Part shown: one piece after another, positions 16,816 through 26,179 of the stretch
How the letters are laid out: each line of letters starts with the position of its first letter
Numbering within the stretch: the stretch's first letter is position 1
From: Neobacillus sp. CF12
GTDB taxonomy: Bacteria > Bacillota > Bacilli > Bacillales > Cytobacillaceae
NCBI RefSeq assembly: GCF_030348765.1
Contig: NZ_JAUCEU010000007.1
Coordinates: forward strand, 2,040,501 to 2,104,500
Length of the DNA stretch: 64,000 nt
Reading direction: 5' to 3'
Made by a program: the position numbers and the translations under genes
Notes under the pieces: generated by a model
What the model was told of the DNA's origin: nothing
Databases searched by the model: none
Seen by the model: only the letters and a program-made list of their open reading frames with translations

Positions 16816-17856
16816 TTAGTCTATTAATTCGAACTGATCATCGTCATCAGCTTCAGTAACAATCTTTTCACCATCTAATCCGAAATGTGTACGGATCTTT
16901 TGCTGAATTTCAAGACGAATACTTGGATTTTCTCTTAAGAAAGTCTTCGCATTTTCACGGCCTTGACCAATTCTTTCCTCATTATATGAATACCAGGAAC
17001 CGCTCTTTTGAACGATATCTAATTCAGAGCCAATATCAATGATCTCGCCCTCTTTAGAAATTCCTTCACCATACATAATATCTACTTCTGCCGTACGGAA
17101 TGGAGGTGCAACTTTATTTTTAACAACTTTAATCTTTGTTTTGTTACCGACTACATCAGTACCTTGTTTAATAGCTTCACCACGGCGTACTTCAACACGG
17201 ATTGTAGAGTAGAATTTCAACGCACGACCACCAGGGGTCGTCTCGGGGTTCCCAAACATGACACCAATTTTTTCACGAACCTGGTTGATAAAGATTGCGA
17301 TTGTCTTGGATTTGTTAATGACACCAGAAAGTTTGCGGAGTGCTTGAGACATCAAGCGTGCTTGAAGACCCATATGGGAATCTCCCATTTCTCCTTCAAT
17401 TTCTGCTTTTGGAACTAATGCTGCAACGGAATCGACTACTAGAATATCAATTGCACCACTACGTACAAGTGCTTCTGCGATTTCTAGCGCTTGTTCCCCA
17501 GTGTCAGGTTGGGATAACAATAGCTCATCGATGTTTACTCCAAGTTTTTGTGCATAAGCTGGATCCAGGGCATGCTCAGCGTCGATAAACGCTGCTTGTC
17601 CGCCTGCAGCTTGTACTTCTGCAATTGCATGTAAGGCAACTGTTGTTTTACCAGAGCTCTCTGGGCCGTATATCTCAATAATCCGTCCGCGAGGATATCC
17701 GCCAACGCCAAGTGCTGAATCTACAGCTAATGAGCCACTAGGACTTGTTAAAATTCTTGTGTCTGTCTTTTCTCCCATTTTCATAATGGAGCCTTTACCG
17801 AATTGCTTTTCAATCTGTTTTAGCGCCATTTCTAAGGCAGCTTTACGATCAGTCAC
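16816..17856 (-). CDS. recA: Recombinase RecA
   Basis: RecA forms filaments on single-stranded DNA, drives strand exchange and triggers LexA self-cleavage in the SOS response. The 346-residue protein has Walker [10 protein letters not shown] (64-72), Walker B with [20 protein letters not shown], the DNA-binding loop region [19 protein letters not shown], and an acidic C-terminus ([12 protein letters not shown]). GTG at 17856 has GGGAGG eight bases upstream. A promoter and LexA box lie directly upstream, so it should be SOS-induced. It is separated from cinA by a tandem repeat array and their own terminators. Confidence 0.98.
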   Translation of the reverse strand: MTDRKAALEMALKQIEKQFGKGSIMKMGEKTDTRILTSPSGSLAVDSALGVGGYPRGRIIEIYGPESSGKTTVALHAIAEVQAAGGQAAFIDAEHALDPAYAQKLGVNIDELLLSQPDTGEQALEIAEALVRSGAIDILVVDSVAALVPKAEIEGEMGDSHMGLQARLMSQALRKLSGVINKSKTIAIFINQVREKIGVMFGNPETTPGGRALKFYSTIRVEVRRGEAIKQGTDVVGNKTKIKVVKNKVAPPFRTAEVDIMYGEGISKEGEIIDIGSELDIVQKSGSWYSYNEERIGQGRENAKTFLRENPSIRLEIQQKIRTHFGLDGEKIVTEADDDDQFELID

Positions 17857-17925
17857 TACTAGTTCCTCCCTTATATATAAACCAAAAAGTTAATAGCCAA
17901 AATCTATAATTTAAATCCTATTAAT

Positions 17926-17954
17926 AATATAACCTCTTTTTAGTCTTTTGTACA
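17926..17954 (-). promoter_or_regulatory. Candidate sigma-A promoter of recA
   Basis: On the minus strand TGTACA (-35, four of six matches to TTGACA) and TATATT (-10) are separated by 17 bases, about 70 bases before the GTG start and adjacent to the LexA box. Confidence 0.55.
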
Positions 17955-17963
17955 GCAAAAAAA

Positions 17964-17977
17964 CGAACATTCATTCG
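17964..17977. promoter_or_regulatory. LexA (DinR) SOS box of recA
   Basis: CGAACATTCATTCG matches the Bacillus SOS box CGAAC-N4-GTTCG at nine of ten positions. It lies ten bases upstream of the recA -35 box. Confidence 0.85.
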
Positions 17978-18108
17978 ACTTTTTTGGGGCAAATAATCAT
18001 GTAATAATAGGTAATTTCCCACATATTTAAACCATTTTCAACAGTTTTTGATTTCTAATTTACCTTTATTATCTATTATCAGTCTTTTTCCTAGTAAGTT
18101 AGATTTGG

Positions 18109-18365
18109 TTATCCGAGAGTATTTTTCCTTTATGCGAGAGTAAATTCGCTTATCCGAGAGTATTTTCCGTTATGCGAGAGTAAATTTGCTTATCTGAGAG
18201 TATTTTCCGTTATGCGAGAGTAAATTTGCTTATCTGAGAGTATTTTCCGTTATGCGAGAGTAAATTTGCTTATCCGAGAGTATTTTTCCTTTATGCGAGA
18301 GTAAATTCGCTTATCCGAGAGTATTTTCCGTTATGCGAGAGTAAATTTGCTTATCTGAGAGTAAA
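18109..18365. repeat. 40-bp tandem repeat array (six units plus a partial) between cinA and recA
   Basis: Units start at 18109, 18150, 18190, 18230, 18270 and 18311, with a partial one at 18351; two are 41 bp because of one extra T. Each unit joins two related 20-base halves, TTATCCGAGAGTATTTTCCG and TTATGCGAGAGTAAATTTGC, which share TTAT-N-YGAGAGTA. There is no start codon with a ribosome site, and 40 is not a multiple of three, so this is not a repeat-coding gene. The rest of the 536-base gap holds the recA promoter and LexA box and the cinA terminator. Confidence 0.9.
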
Positions 18366-18374
18366 GTTTTAGGA

Positions 18375-18412
18375 TAAAAAAATCACAGAGAGCTAGTTAG
18401 CTTTCTGTGATT
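18375..18412 (-). terminator. Terminator of cinA
   Basis: A 14-bp stem (AATCACAGAGAGCT with AGCTTTCTGTGATT, one G-U pair) has the loop AGTT. It is followed on the minus strand by TTTTTTATCC and overlaps the cinA stop. Confidence 0.85.
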
Positions 18413-19646
18413 CTTGCAATTGCTTTAGTAAATAATAGCAGCCATATTTTACCGAACGGCTTCGGTTTGCTTCTCTTGTTCCGCCAAGTTCTAGCTTTTT
18501 AACCACTGTTTGCTGTCCTCTAATCGAAATCCCAATGTAAACTGTTCCAACAGGCTTGCCTTCCATTTCATCAGGTCCAGCAACACCGGTGAAACTAATC
18601 CCTATATCAGCAGATACTAAGGCCGCAACATTTTCAGATAGTTCTTTTGCACACTCATTACTAACTACCCCAAACTTTTCAATTGTTTCTTTTTTAACTC
18701 CCAAGACTTTTTCCTTTACCTCATTCGTGTAACAAACAACCCCGCCCTTAAGGACGGAACTAACACCTGGAACACTCGTTAGTTCTTGTTGAAACAATCC
18801 TCCTGTTAAACTCTCTGCAGCCGATATCGTCAACTTATTTTCCTTTAAGACTTTCACTAACTCAGCTACCAACGAAGTATTGTCATAACCATATAAAAAC
18901 TGCCCTACTCGCGCCTTAATGTTACCCTCAACTTCATCAAGCATTACTTCTGCTGTTTGCAAGTCTTGGTGCTTTGCGGTTAACCGTAACGTGCATTCTC
19001 CATCTGCGGCAAGGGGCGCAATTGTTGGATTAGTTTGTTGCTCTATTAAATCAACAATTTCTGTTTCTAGTGAAGCCTCTCCGATTCCAAAGAACCTCAA
19101 CACTCTAGAAACTATTTTCTCATCTGTTTTCACTTGTTTTGACAAAGCGGAAGTACCGAATTTCAAAAACATGGGCTCCATTTCTTTCGGAGGGCCTGGC
19201 AGTAGCATATATACGCAATTACCCTTCTCGACCATCATACCCGGTGCCATCCCATGATGATTTGGCAGGATAGTAGAGTCTTCTAAAACAAGGGCCTGCT
19301 TCTTATTATTTTCAGTCATTACCCTATTTCCCTTTTTAAAATAAAGTTCAATAGATTCTAATGCCTCTTGATCCATTACGAGATTTTTCCCTATATGGCG
19401 GGCAATTGTTTCCTTCGTTAAATCATCTTTTGTCGGCCCAAGTCCGCCGGTAAAAATAATCAAATTAGAGCGCTTTTCTGCGATTTCAATCGCAGACCTT
19501 AATCGGTCAGAATTATCACCAACCACTGTATGAAAAAAAACATTAATGCCAAGTCCAGCGAGTTGTTGCGATAAAAATCGTGCATTACTATTAACGATTT
19601 GACCTAGTAGTAATTCAGAACCAACAGCAATAATTTCTGCATTCAT
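18393..19646 (-). CDS. cinA: CinA, competence/damage-inducible protein
   Basis: CinA is a two-domain enzyme linked to NAD recycling and competence. The N-terminal part (about 1-170) has the molybdopterin-binding-like fold with the COG1058 opening [20 protein letters not shown] and the motif [14 protein letters not shown]. The C-terminal part (about 255-417) is the CinA/PncC domain, nicotinamide-mononucleotide amidase type, with [10 protein letters not shown] and [20 protein letters not shown]. The length of 417 is standard for Bacillus. ATG at 19646 follows GGGGTAACGG. It is the last gene of the pgsA-cinA group; recA follows as a separate unit. Confidence 0.95.
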   Translation of the reverse strand: MNAEIIAVGSELLLGQIVNSNARFLSQQLAGLGINVFFHTVVGDNSDRLRSAIEIAEKRSNLIIFTGGLGPTKDDLTKETIARHIGKNLVMDQEALESIELYFKKGNRVMTENNKKQALVLEDSTILPNHHGMAPGMMVEKGNCVYMLLPGPPKEMEPMFLKFGTSALSKQVKTDEKIVSRVLRFFGIGEASLETEIVDLIEQQTNPTIAPLAADGECTLRLTAKHQDLQTAEVMLDEVEGNIKARVGQFLYGYDNTSLVAELVKVLKENKLTISAAESLTGGLFQQELTSVPGVSSVLKGGVVCYTNEVKEKVLGVKKETIEKFGVVSNECAKELSENVAALVSADIGISFTGVAGPDEMEGKPVGTVYIGISIRGQQTVVKKLELGGTREANRSRSVKYGCYYLLKQLQESQKAN

Positions 19647-19664
19647 TATCCGTTACCCCAAGTT

Positions 19665-20243
19665 CTATTTAGAATTTTTAAAAACATGCATATTCTTCGC
19701 AAAATAATCCCATCCTGACCAGATAGTAAAAATCAATGCAACCCATAATGCTAGATCATCAAATGGAAATCCAATCATTTCAAAAATAATATTATGTAAT
19801 AAAAGTGCAGAAATTGCGATTATTTGTGCCCAGGTTTTGATTTTCCCAAGGTTATTGGCCGCTACCACTTCTCCACCTTCTACGAGTAAGAGACGAAGAC
19901 CGGTAACTGCGAATTCTCTGCTTATAATTGCAATAACAATCCAAGACGCTGCATATCCTAAATCAACTAAGACGACCAATGCAGCAGATACAAGTAACTT
20001 ATCAGCTAGCGGATCGAGAAATTTCCCCATATTTGTAACAAGATTATATTTTCTGGCGTAATAGCCATCTACCCAATCTGTCGAAGAAGCAAAAATAAAG
20101 ATTAGTGCGCCAACAAAATGAGTAACCGGAAGATCAGCTCCCAAGAGGTGCATGTTTCCCCAATCAAAAGGGGCAAGCATAATTATCAAGAAAATAGGAA
20201 TTAATAGTATCCTTGATATCGTTATTTGATTTGGTACATTCAT
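19665..20243 (-). CDS. pgsA: CDP-diacylglycerol-glycerol-3-phosphate 3-phosphatidyltransferase
   Basis: PgsA makes phosphatidylglycerol phosphate from CDP-diacylglycerol and glycerol-3-phosphate in the cytoplasmic membrane. ATG at 20243, with TTGGAGG upstream, gives 192 residues, the usual size. The CDP-alcohol phosphotransferase signature is complete: D-W-V-D-G-Y-Y-A-R, then G, D and D in MGKFLDPLADKLL. Several membrane helices follow. The open frame runs 14 codons further upstream but without a ribosome site. It lies between rodZ and cinA, as in B. subtilis. Confidence 0.97.
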   Translation of the reverse strand: MNVPNQITISRILLIPIFLIIMLAPFDWGNMHLLGADLPVTHFVGALIFIFASSTDWVDGYYARKYNLVTNMGKFLDPLADKLLVSAALVVLVDLGYAASWIVIAIISREFAVTGLRLLLVEGGEVVAANNLGKIKTWAQIIAISALLLHNIIFEMIGFPFDDLALWVALIFTIWSGWDYFAKNMHVFKNSK

Positions 20244-20292
20244 TGTTTTGCCTCCAAGTATTAATAGAAGAAAAATAGTCATCACTGGATGA

Positions 20293-21195
20293 CTATTCGT
20301 TCTTCGGAACGTATTGAATCGTTATGTTCTGAAGAACCTCATCAGCAGGTGTGATTGCATACTCAAGCTTTTGGTCATTTACGTAAATCTCTGTCGCGAC
20401 CGTATTACCAACAACAATGACTGCTTTCGATTCTCCCGTTAAATCTACTTCCTTACTTTGTATATCAGTGGTTGATAATAACCCCTGGAACTTTGATACA
20501 CCACTGCTATTTTTAACATTTATCCATGTTTTCCCTGTTGAAACCAGTTTCACAACAAATTTTTCTGCATTTTTCAAATCATAGGTTGAGTTTTCTCCAC
20601 TGCTTTGTACGGCAGTTAATTCTTGTTTAGGCGTTTCTACAATCGGAGTTTCCTCAACAGTCTTTTGTTCATCATTCTTTTCTTCTTCAGTATCCTTTGT
20701 TTCTTCTTTTTTTGTCTCATCTGCTTTGTCTAGATTCTCAGAGCGAACAAATTTAACGGGTTCATCTTTCTTATTAATGATATCATTCGCTTTGTCACCA
20801 ACGTTATTAACAACAAAATAATACAGCACACCAGCAGCACCAATAATAAAGACCCCTATCAAGACTTTTGGGATAATATCGAATATTTTCGATGATCCTT
20901 CTGTTACAGTCTTTCGGGTTTTTACTCTAGACAATTGTTCTGGTAAATCTTCATTGTGAGTTGCAGGTATTTCACTTTTATATGTTTCAAAAATTTCATC
21001 GGGATTAAGTTGAAGAGCTTCAGCATATTGCTTTACAAAAGCACGGACATAAAAATTTCCTGGCATGCTAGAGTAATTGCCTTCTTCAATACCTATTAAA
21101 TATCGCTTTTGTATTTTTGTGATTGACTGTAAATCCTCTAAGCTTAACCCTTTGGCTAATCGCGCTTCTTTTAGTCGATTACCTAATTCAGTCAC
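20293..21195 (-). CDS. rodZ: RodZ-type cell-shape protein (YmfM)
   Basis: The 300-residue protein has an N-terminal Cro/CI-type helix-turn-helix (about 5-65, GNRLKEARLAKGLSLEDLQS). It continues with a cytoplasmic linker, one membrane helix (about 108-128, VLIGVFIIGAAGVLYYFVV), a Lys/Glu-rich low-complexity spacer (about 145-190) and a C-terminal extracytoplasmic beta domain (DUF4115-like). This is the RodZ architecture; RodZ links MreB to the cell-wall elongation machinery. GTG at 21195 follows GGAAGGTG. It is next to ymfK and pgsA, as in B. subtilis. Confidence 0.93.
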   Translation of the reverse strand: MTELGNRLKEARLAKGLSLEDLQSITKIQKRYLIGIEEGNYSSMPGNFYVRAFVKQYAEALQLNPDEIFETYKSEIPATHNEDLPEQLSRVKTRKTVTEGSSKIFDIIPKVLIGVFIIGAAGVLYYFVVNNVGDKANDIINKKDEPVKFVRSENLDKADETKKEETKDTEEEKNDEQKTVEETPIVETPKQELTAVQSSGENSTYDLKNAEKFVVKLVSTGKTWINVKNSSGVSKFQGLLSTTDIQSKEVDLTGESKAVIVVGNTVATEIYVNDQKLEYAITPADEVLQNITIQYVPKNE

Positions 21196-21215
21196 CAGTT
21201 AACACCTTCCAATTA

Positions 21216-22007
21216 TTAAAATCCAAAATCTCCAAAATCAGAGCCAGAGAATAAGTTATTTTGGTCAACAATGTCATATGTAATTTCTTCATCAGCATCG
21301 TTTCTTAATTCGATAATATAGTCAAAATCATCCAGGGTATACTCAGAATTTTGAACAAAGATATCAGGATGTTCGACCACTTTAACCGCAGGTAAACGCA
21401 TGATCTCTCGTACAAGTTGCCAATGCCGCTCACTTGCACGTTTGGTTGAAACAATTCCGTCAAGAATGAACAAATTGTTTTCGTTGTATTCATCTTGAAT
21501 CAGCTGATTCCGTATGGTTTGTTTTAAAAGAGTGGAAGAAACAAATAGCCACCGTTTATTGGCACAGACACTCGCTGCAACTACAGACTCTGTTTTCCCT
21601 ACCCTAGGCATCCCACGAATCCCTATCAGTTTGTGTCCTTCCTGCTTAAATAATTCAGCCATAAAATCAACTAATACCCCAAGTTCATTTCGAACAAATC
21701 GGAATGTCTTTTTATCATCAGCATCACGTTGTATGTACCGCCCATGACGAACTGCCAGCCTGTCACGTAGTTTTGGTTCCCTAATCTTAATTACTTTTAT
21801 TGTGTCCATTGTATTTAAAATTGACTCTAACCGTTTAATTTGATTATCATCTTTTACTAAAATCAATAACCCACGTCTACCTTCATCTACTCCGTTAATC
21901 GTTACAATATTAATCGACAGCATCCCGAGTAATGAAGAAATGTCGCCCAATAAACCAGGACGGTTTTTTTGAATCTCATATTCTAAATACCACTCTTTCT
22001 TCTCCAT
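21216..22007 (-). CDS. ymfK: YmfK, conserved DUF3388 protein with N-terminal ACT-like domain
   Basis: ATG at 22007, with TAGGAGG upstream, gives 263 residues. The first ~75 residues (YEIQKNRPGLLGDISSLLGM) look like an ACT domain, usually a small-molecule sensor. The rest contains a P-loop-like GMPRVGKTES around residue 150 and an acidic end. The function is unknown in B. subtilis. Conserved position among ymfJ, rodZ and pgsA suggests a housekeeping role. Domain calls are from reading only. Confidence 0.85.
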   Translation of the reverse strand: MEKKEWYLEYEIQKNRPGLLGDISSLLGMLSINIVTINGVDEGRRGLLILVKDDNQIKRLESILNTMDTIKVIKIREPKLRDRLAVRHGRYIQRDADDKKTFRFVRNELGVLVDFMAELFKQEGHKLIGIRGMPRVGKTESVVAASVCANKRWLFVSSTLLKQTIRNQLIQDEYNENNLFILDGIVSTKRASERHWQLVREIMRLPAVKVVEHPDIFVQNSEYTLDDFDYIIELRNDADEEITYDIVDQNNLFSGSDFGDFGF

Positions 22008-22137
22008 AAAAAACCTCCTAAGCGTAAACGACAAAATTTTCATTCCTTATCTATCCATAATAATATATGATTTCGATTGAAGATGAAAGCAAAAACAAGT
22101 TCAATACCCATTTAATATGTTTTGCTTCAAAAATGCA

Positions 22138-22166
22138 AAAAAAGAGAGGTTAACCCTCTCTCTTAG
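22138..22166 (-). terminator. Terminator of ymfJ
   Basis: AGAGAGG pairs with CCTCTCT around TTAAC; on the minus strand it runs into TTTTTTTGC. It overlaps the ymfJ stop. Confidence 0.75.
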
Positions 22167-22420
22167 CGACTACCATTATTTTGAACTAATTTAACCATAA
22201 TGTTAGCAATTGCTTGCTGCTCTTCCTTGTCTGCCACAGACCATAAGTCTGCCAGGATTCTCTCCTGCTCGTTTTTAGGCTCAACCTGTTCAGATAGATA
22301 ATCACCAATTTGTAATGCAAGCGCACTTATAGCACCTTCGCTCATCCCTTCATTTTGTGCTTGATGAAGGCGGTCAGCAAGAAAGTCTTCCCATTGTTTC
22401 CAGTTATCTAAAACAGACAT
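22163..22420 (-). CDS. ymfJ: YmfJ, DUF3243 family small protein
   Basis: This 85-residue acidic protein starts MSVLDNWKQWEDFLADRLHQ, as do the DUF3243 proteins found in most Bacillaceae. Helical segments dominate and there is no cysteine or membrane segment. The biological role is not established. ATG at 22420 has AAGGAGGG upstream. It has its own terminator and is followed by ymfK, as in B. subtilis. Confidence 0.88.
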   Translation of the reverse strand: MSVLDNWKQWEDFLADRLHQAQNEGMSEGAISALALQIGDYLSEQVEPKNEQERILADLWSVADKEEQQAIANIMVKLVQNNGSR

Positions 22421-22498
22421 ATTAAACCCTCCTTTATGTTGTACAGTGTTATTTTGCTTTGTTATGAGGGTTATTATTCATAAAATATTATGTATAAT

Positions 22499-23230
22499 TC
22501 ATGTATACCAACCGCCATTAATTGAAAGAACTTGGCCTGTTATATATGAAGAATCGTCTGAAAGCAGAAACTTTACACCATTAGCAATTTCCTCTGGAAG
22601 ACCCAGTCTGCCCATTGGGATTTCATATTGAAGCAACTGTTTATCCTCCTCTGAGAATTGCCCCATCATAGGTGTCTCAACGGCACCAGGTGCAATCGCA
22701 TTCACACGCACTCCATTTAATGCGACCTCTTTGCTTAAGGCCTTTACAAATGAAATTTGCGCCCCTTTTGCAGTCGAATAGGCAACTTCACAAGCTGCGC
22801 CAGTTTGACCCCAAATGGAAGAAATAAGGATGATATTTCCTGATCGTTTTTTCACTAACTTTGGCAACAATTCTTTTGTAATCAATAATGGATTCGTAAC
22901 ATGAACCCTCATTATCGATTCTACCTCCTGTTGATTGGTATCCACCAGGAGACCATAATGGCTATTTCCACTACAATGAATAATCGCATCGAGGGAGAAA
23001 ATTTGCGAACAAATCTTTTTGTATCCCTCAGGATCCTCTAGATTAGCTTGAATCGTTATGTATTCTCCGCCAAAGGGTTTGACTTGTGCTAATAATTCTT
23101 TTATTGATTTTTCATTTTGATTAAAATGTAAATATAAATGATACCCCAAAGACGCTAACTTTAAGGCAGCCGCTTGCCCGATCCCGCCGCTTGCTCCCGT
23201 GATTAATGCATATTTTCCCACGTGCTTCAC
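22499..23230 (-). CDS. ymfI: YmfI, short-chain reductase (EF-P 5-aminopentanone reductase)
   Basis: The 243-residue protein is a classical short-chain dehydrogenase: NAD(P)-binding TGASGGIGQAAAL (about 13-25), catalytic Ser in LISSIWG, Tyr and Lys in AYSTAKGAQ, and the C-terminal INGGWYT. In B. subtilis YmfI reduces the 5-aminopentanone attached to elongation factor P, which helps swarming motility. Its position beside ymfH and ymfF supports orthology, although SDRs are too alike for substrate assignment from motifs alone. GTG at 23230 has only a weak ribosome site. Confidence 0.88.
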   Translation of the reverse strand: MKHVGKYALITGASGGIGQAAALKLASLGYHLYLHFNQNEKSIKELLAQVKPFGGEYITIQANLEDPEGYKKICSQIFSLDAIIHCSGNSHYGLLVDTNQQEVESIMRVHVTNPLLITKELLPKLVKKRSGNIILISSIWGQTGAACEVAYSTAKGAQISFVKALSKEVALNGVRVNAIAPGAVETPMMGQFSEEDKQLLQYEIPMGRLGLPEEIANGVKFLLSDDSSYITGQVLSINGGWYT

Positions 23231-23295
23231 TCTTTCTCAATAAACTACTCCTACTATAAACGAAAAGAAAAGCGCCGGCTAGCGACGCTTACACA

Positions 23296-24585
23296 TTATT
23301 TCTTTGGTATCACTTGACATACTGAGAAACGCTCTTCCGAAATAACTTCTGACGCCATCGTTTTAACATCATTTAAGGTGATTTTCTCTAATGTAGGAAC
23401 AACATCAAATAAATTCATGTCATTAAAGGCATATCTTGTGAATTGATTTGCAATATACTCGGGTGAATTCACAGCACGTAAAAATCCCCCAATTTTCTTC
23501 TTTTTTGCCCTATCTAATTGCTCTTCTGTAAAAGTGGTTCCGTTTTTCGCTTGAAATAACATGTCTTTAAGTTGATCAGTTAATTTTTCAGGATTTTCAG
23601 TATCCCCGCCAATCATCGCAAAGCCAAATCCCTGTTCCTGTGTATAGTCATAAGAGAAAGTTTCATCAATAAGACCATCATTATAAAGTTGAGTATAATT
23701 GTCTGAACTTTTTCCAAACATCAAATCTAGGAGTACATTCATTGTTAACTCATTCTTTAACAACTCAGCTCCCGATTGATCTACGTGAAGTGCTTTCATC
23801 CCTATTAAACATTTAGAGGTTTGCACATTCATCTCTAGGACTTGTTTCTGCTGGGCTGCATGTACAGGTTCATCTTCAAACTTACGCTTAATTTCTGGCA
23901 TGTCTTCGTATACCTTTTTCAGTTGGTTATCTCTGATTTGGTCCATAAATTTCGTGGGGTCCACTGGGCCAACAATAAACAACAACATATTGCTTGGGTG
24001 ATAAAAAGTATTGTAGCATTCATAAAGCAAGTCTTTTGTGATATGGGAGATTGATTCTATTGTACCTGCTATATCAATCTTTACCGGATGGTTTTGATAT
24101 AGATTTTGAATCAGGCCAAAATAGAGACGCCAATCCGGATTATCGTCATACATGGTGATTTCTTGACCAATAATTCCTTTTTCCTTTTCAACCGTTTTTT
24201 CCGAAAAGTAAGGATCTTGAACAAAATCAACTAACGTTTTCAGGTTCTTCTCTACATCCGAAGTACTGGAAAATAAATATGCTGTCCGGGTAAAGGATGT
24301 AAAGGCGTTTGCAGATGCCCCCTGCCTGCTGAACTGTTGAAAGACATCTCCGTCTTCTTTTTCAAAGAGCTTATGCTCAAGAAAATGAGCAATCCCATCC
24401 GGTACCTTTACATATTCCTCTTTCCCTAAAGGTACAAAGTTATTATCAATCGATCCGTATTTTGTTGTAAATGTGGCAAATGTCTTGTTAAATCCCTTTT
24501 TAGGTAAAATATATACATTTAACCCATTGGGTAACTTTTCGTGGTAAAGTTCTTCCTGGAGTTGGTCGAAATTAATTTTCTCCAT
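23296..24585 (-). CDS. ymfH: YmfH, M16-family zinc peptidase (active partner)
   Basis: The 429-residue M16B peptidase has the inverted zinc motif HFLEH (HxxEH, about residue 67) in DGIAHFLEHKLFEKEDGDVF, with the downstream glutamate expected about 75 residues later. M16B enzymes usually work as pairs of an active and an inactive chain, and the neighbouring ymfF lacks the motif. The start ATG shares its first base with the ymfF TAA stop (TAATG), so the pair is translationally coupled. Substrate unknown; processing of small peptides is the family role. Confidence 0.93.
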   Translation of the reverse strand: MEKINFDQLQEELYHEKLPNGLNVYILPKKGFNKTFATFTTKYGSIDNNFVPLGKEEYVKVPDGIAHFLEHKLFEKEDGDVFQQFSRQGASANAFTSFTRTAYLFSSTSDVEKNLKTLVDFVQDPYFSEKTVEKEKGIIGQEITMYDDNPDWRLYFGLIQNLYQNHPVKIDIAGTIESISHITKDLLYECYNTFYHPSNMLLFIVGPVDPTKFMDQIRDNQLKKVYEDMPEIKRKFEDEPVHAAQQKQVLEMNVQTSKCLIGMKALHVDQSGAELLKNELTMNVLLDLMFGKSSDNYTQLYNDGLIDETFSYDYTQEQGFGFAMIGGDTENPEKLTDQLKDMLFQAKNGTTFTEEQLDRAKKKKIGGFLRAVNSPEYIANQFTRYAFNDMNLFDVVPTLEKITLNDVKTMASEVISEERFSVCQVIPKK

Positions 24586-25865
24586 TATTTTACCGCCTCC
24601 GTTCCTGTTAAGAAGTAGATGGTATCAAGCTCGATCTTGTTGGCAACTGCCATGATTTCATCGCTTGTTGTTTTTTCCATATCCGTAATCCACTGCTCAA
24701 GTTTAATATCCTTGCCAGCCACAACGTTATGGTAAAGTATCTCCGTTAATCCTCTAGAGGTATCAATGGTTTCAAGAATCTGATTTCGAATAACTGCTTT
24801 TGTTTGAACTAATTCCTGATCAGAAAAATCGCCTTTTTTCATGGCTTCTAATTGGTCGCGAATAATGCCTACTGCCTGATCATAGTTCTTTAAGTCTATC
24901 CCTGACATTACCATCATGAGTCCCTTATGGCTTTCGAGCCTGCTTGAGACATAATAGGCTAAACTAGCCTTTTCGCGGACATTGATAAACAATTTCGAGT
25001 GTGAAAAACCTCCAAAAATGCCATTAAACAATTGAAGAGCAAAATAGTCGGAATCACCATAGACGATATTTGTTCGGTAACCTATATTTAGTTTTCCTTG
25101 CTTTACATCCTGCTCTTCTTTCATTTCATGGACTTTTTCCTTTTTCTCAACCTTTGTAGTTTCAATTTTTTTCGGTGTGCGCTCTGCGAATTTCAAAAGT
25201 TCATTGGCGAGGCTTTTCACCTCATCTTCCTTTACATCACCAATTACATAAAGGTCCATTTCGTCTTCGGAAAAAGCTTTTTGATAATAATCGAATAACG
25301 TTTCTGGCGTAATTCCTTCTACATCCTCTGCTTCACCATTCACTTGAAGAGCGTACGGCTCACCTTTACACATTTCTTCAAGGAGTCGGACATTTGAATA
25401 CCGCATTTTATCATCATATACGGATTGAATTCTTTGTTTTAAAGATCTCTTTTCTTTGTTCACTGTATCTTGATCAAATGCATTTCCAGATAAATTCGGT
25501 TTAGTTAAAACCTCTGCAAGTAGTTCAAACCCTTTTTTTAATAAAGGAGTGGAATCACTTAAAAACTTTTCATTGGCGATTTCCAGCGTGAAACTGACTA
25601 TATGGTATTCACCTTTTTTGGCTAAGTCAATAAACAGTGTTGCACCATACAATTCATCTAAATAAGAGCGCAATGCAGTAGTTGTCGGGTAATTAGCAGA
25701 ACTACTTTGTAATACTTGAGGCAGCAGGGCTCGTTTGGTTACATCCTCCTTTGTTAAGGGAGCTTTCATTTTCCAAACAAAGGTATTTGTTTTATATTTA
25801 TCTGTTTCAATGACATGGAGTTTGTACCCCTGCATGTTCGTAATTTTTTCTGCAGTTGAATCCAT
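24585..25865 (-). CDS. ymfF: YmfF, M16-family peptidase-like protein (no zinc motif)
   Basis: The 426-residue M16 fold protein is upstream of ymfH. At the place of HxxEH it has LPQVLQSSSANYPTTTALRS, without the zinc ligands, so it is expected to be the non-catalytic partner. The C-terminal half keeps the R/Y motif region KASLAYYVSSRLESHKG typical of M16. ATG at 25865 has AAGGAGG seven bases upstream. In B. subtilis this family (AlbF/YmfF-like) is linked to peptide processing. Confidence 0.92.
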   Translation of the reverse strand: MDSTAEKITNMQGYKLHVIETDKYKTNTFVWKMKAPLTKEDVTKRALLPQVLQSSSANYPTTTALRSYLDELYGATLFIDLAKKGEYHIVSFTLEIANEKFLSDSTPLLKKGFELLAEVLTKPNLSGNAFDQDTVNKEKRSLKQRIQSVYDDKMRYSNVRLLEEMCKGEPYALQVNGEAEDVEGITPETLFDYYQKAFSEDEMDLYVIGDVKEDEVKSLANELLKFAERTPKKIETTKVEKKEKVHEMKEEQDVKQGKLNIGYRTNIVYGDSDYFALQLFNGIFGGFSHSKLFINVREKASLAYYVSSRLESHKGLMMVMSGIDLKNYDQAVGIIRDQLEAMKKGDFSDQELVQTKAVIRNQILETIDTSRGLTEILYHNVVAGKDIKLEQWITDMEKTTSDEIMAVANKIELDTIYFLTGTEAVK

Positions 25866-26006
25866 TGAATGACCTCCTTATAATTTCTAATTTCTTCTTA
25901 TACTATATGTAAACATTCATCCGGTTATTTTACATCATTTCCATTGTAATAAACCGTTATTCTTACTATAATTTGCCAAGCTTGTTCAATACAAGTTTTA
26001 AGATTT

Positions 26007-26159
26007 GCTTTGTTAAAGTTACCTGCTGATTTGCGCTCCAGGTGCTTCGCTTTCCGCAGGATGTCCGGGGAGCCTCCTCGACGCTAAAGCGTCTGCGGGG
26101 TCTCCCCTGCCCCTTACTCCTGCAGGAGTCTCGCACCTTCCGCTCCAATCTAACAAAGT
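26007..26159. repeat. GC-rich element with inverted ends, copy A
   Basis: CTTTGTTA at the left end is matched by TAACAAAG at the right, and inside these AGGTGC faces GCACCT. The core is far richer in G and C than the surroundings and shares segments such as GCTTTCCGC, TCCGGGGAGCCTCCTCG and CTTCCGCTCC with the elements at 34542 and 48897. It is shorter than those, about 150 bp. It lies in the 359-base gap between ymfF and nupQ. Open frames in it are shadows of the GC-rich sequence. Confidence 0.85.
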
Positions 26160-26179
26160 TAAATGCTGTAAAATTTATC

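Noticed and set aside
18109..18365. CRISPR array
   Set aside because: The units are contiguous tandem repeats without unique spacers, and no cas genes are in the window.
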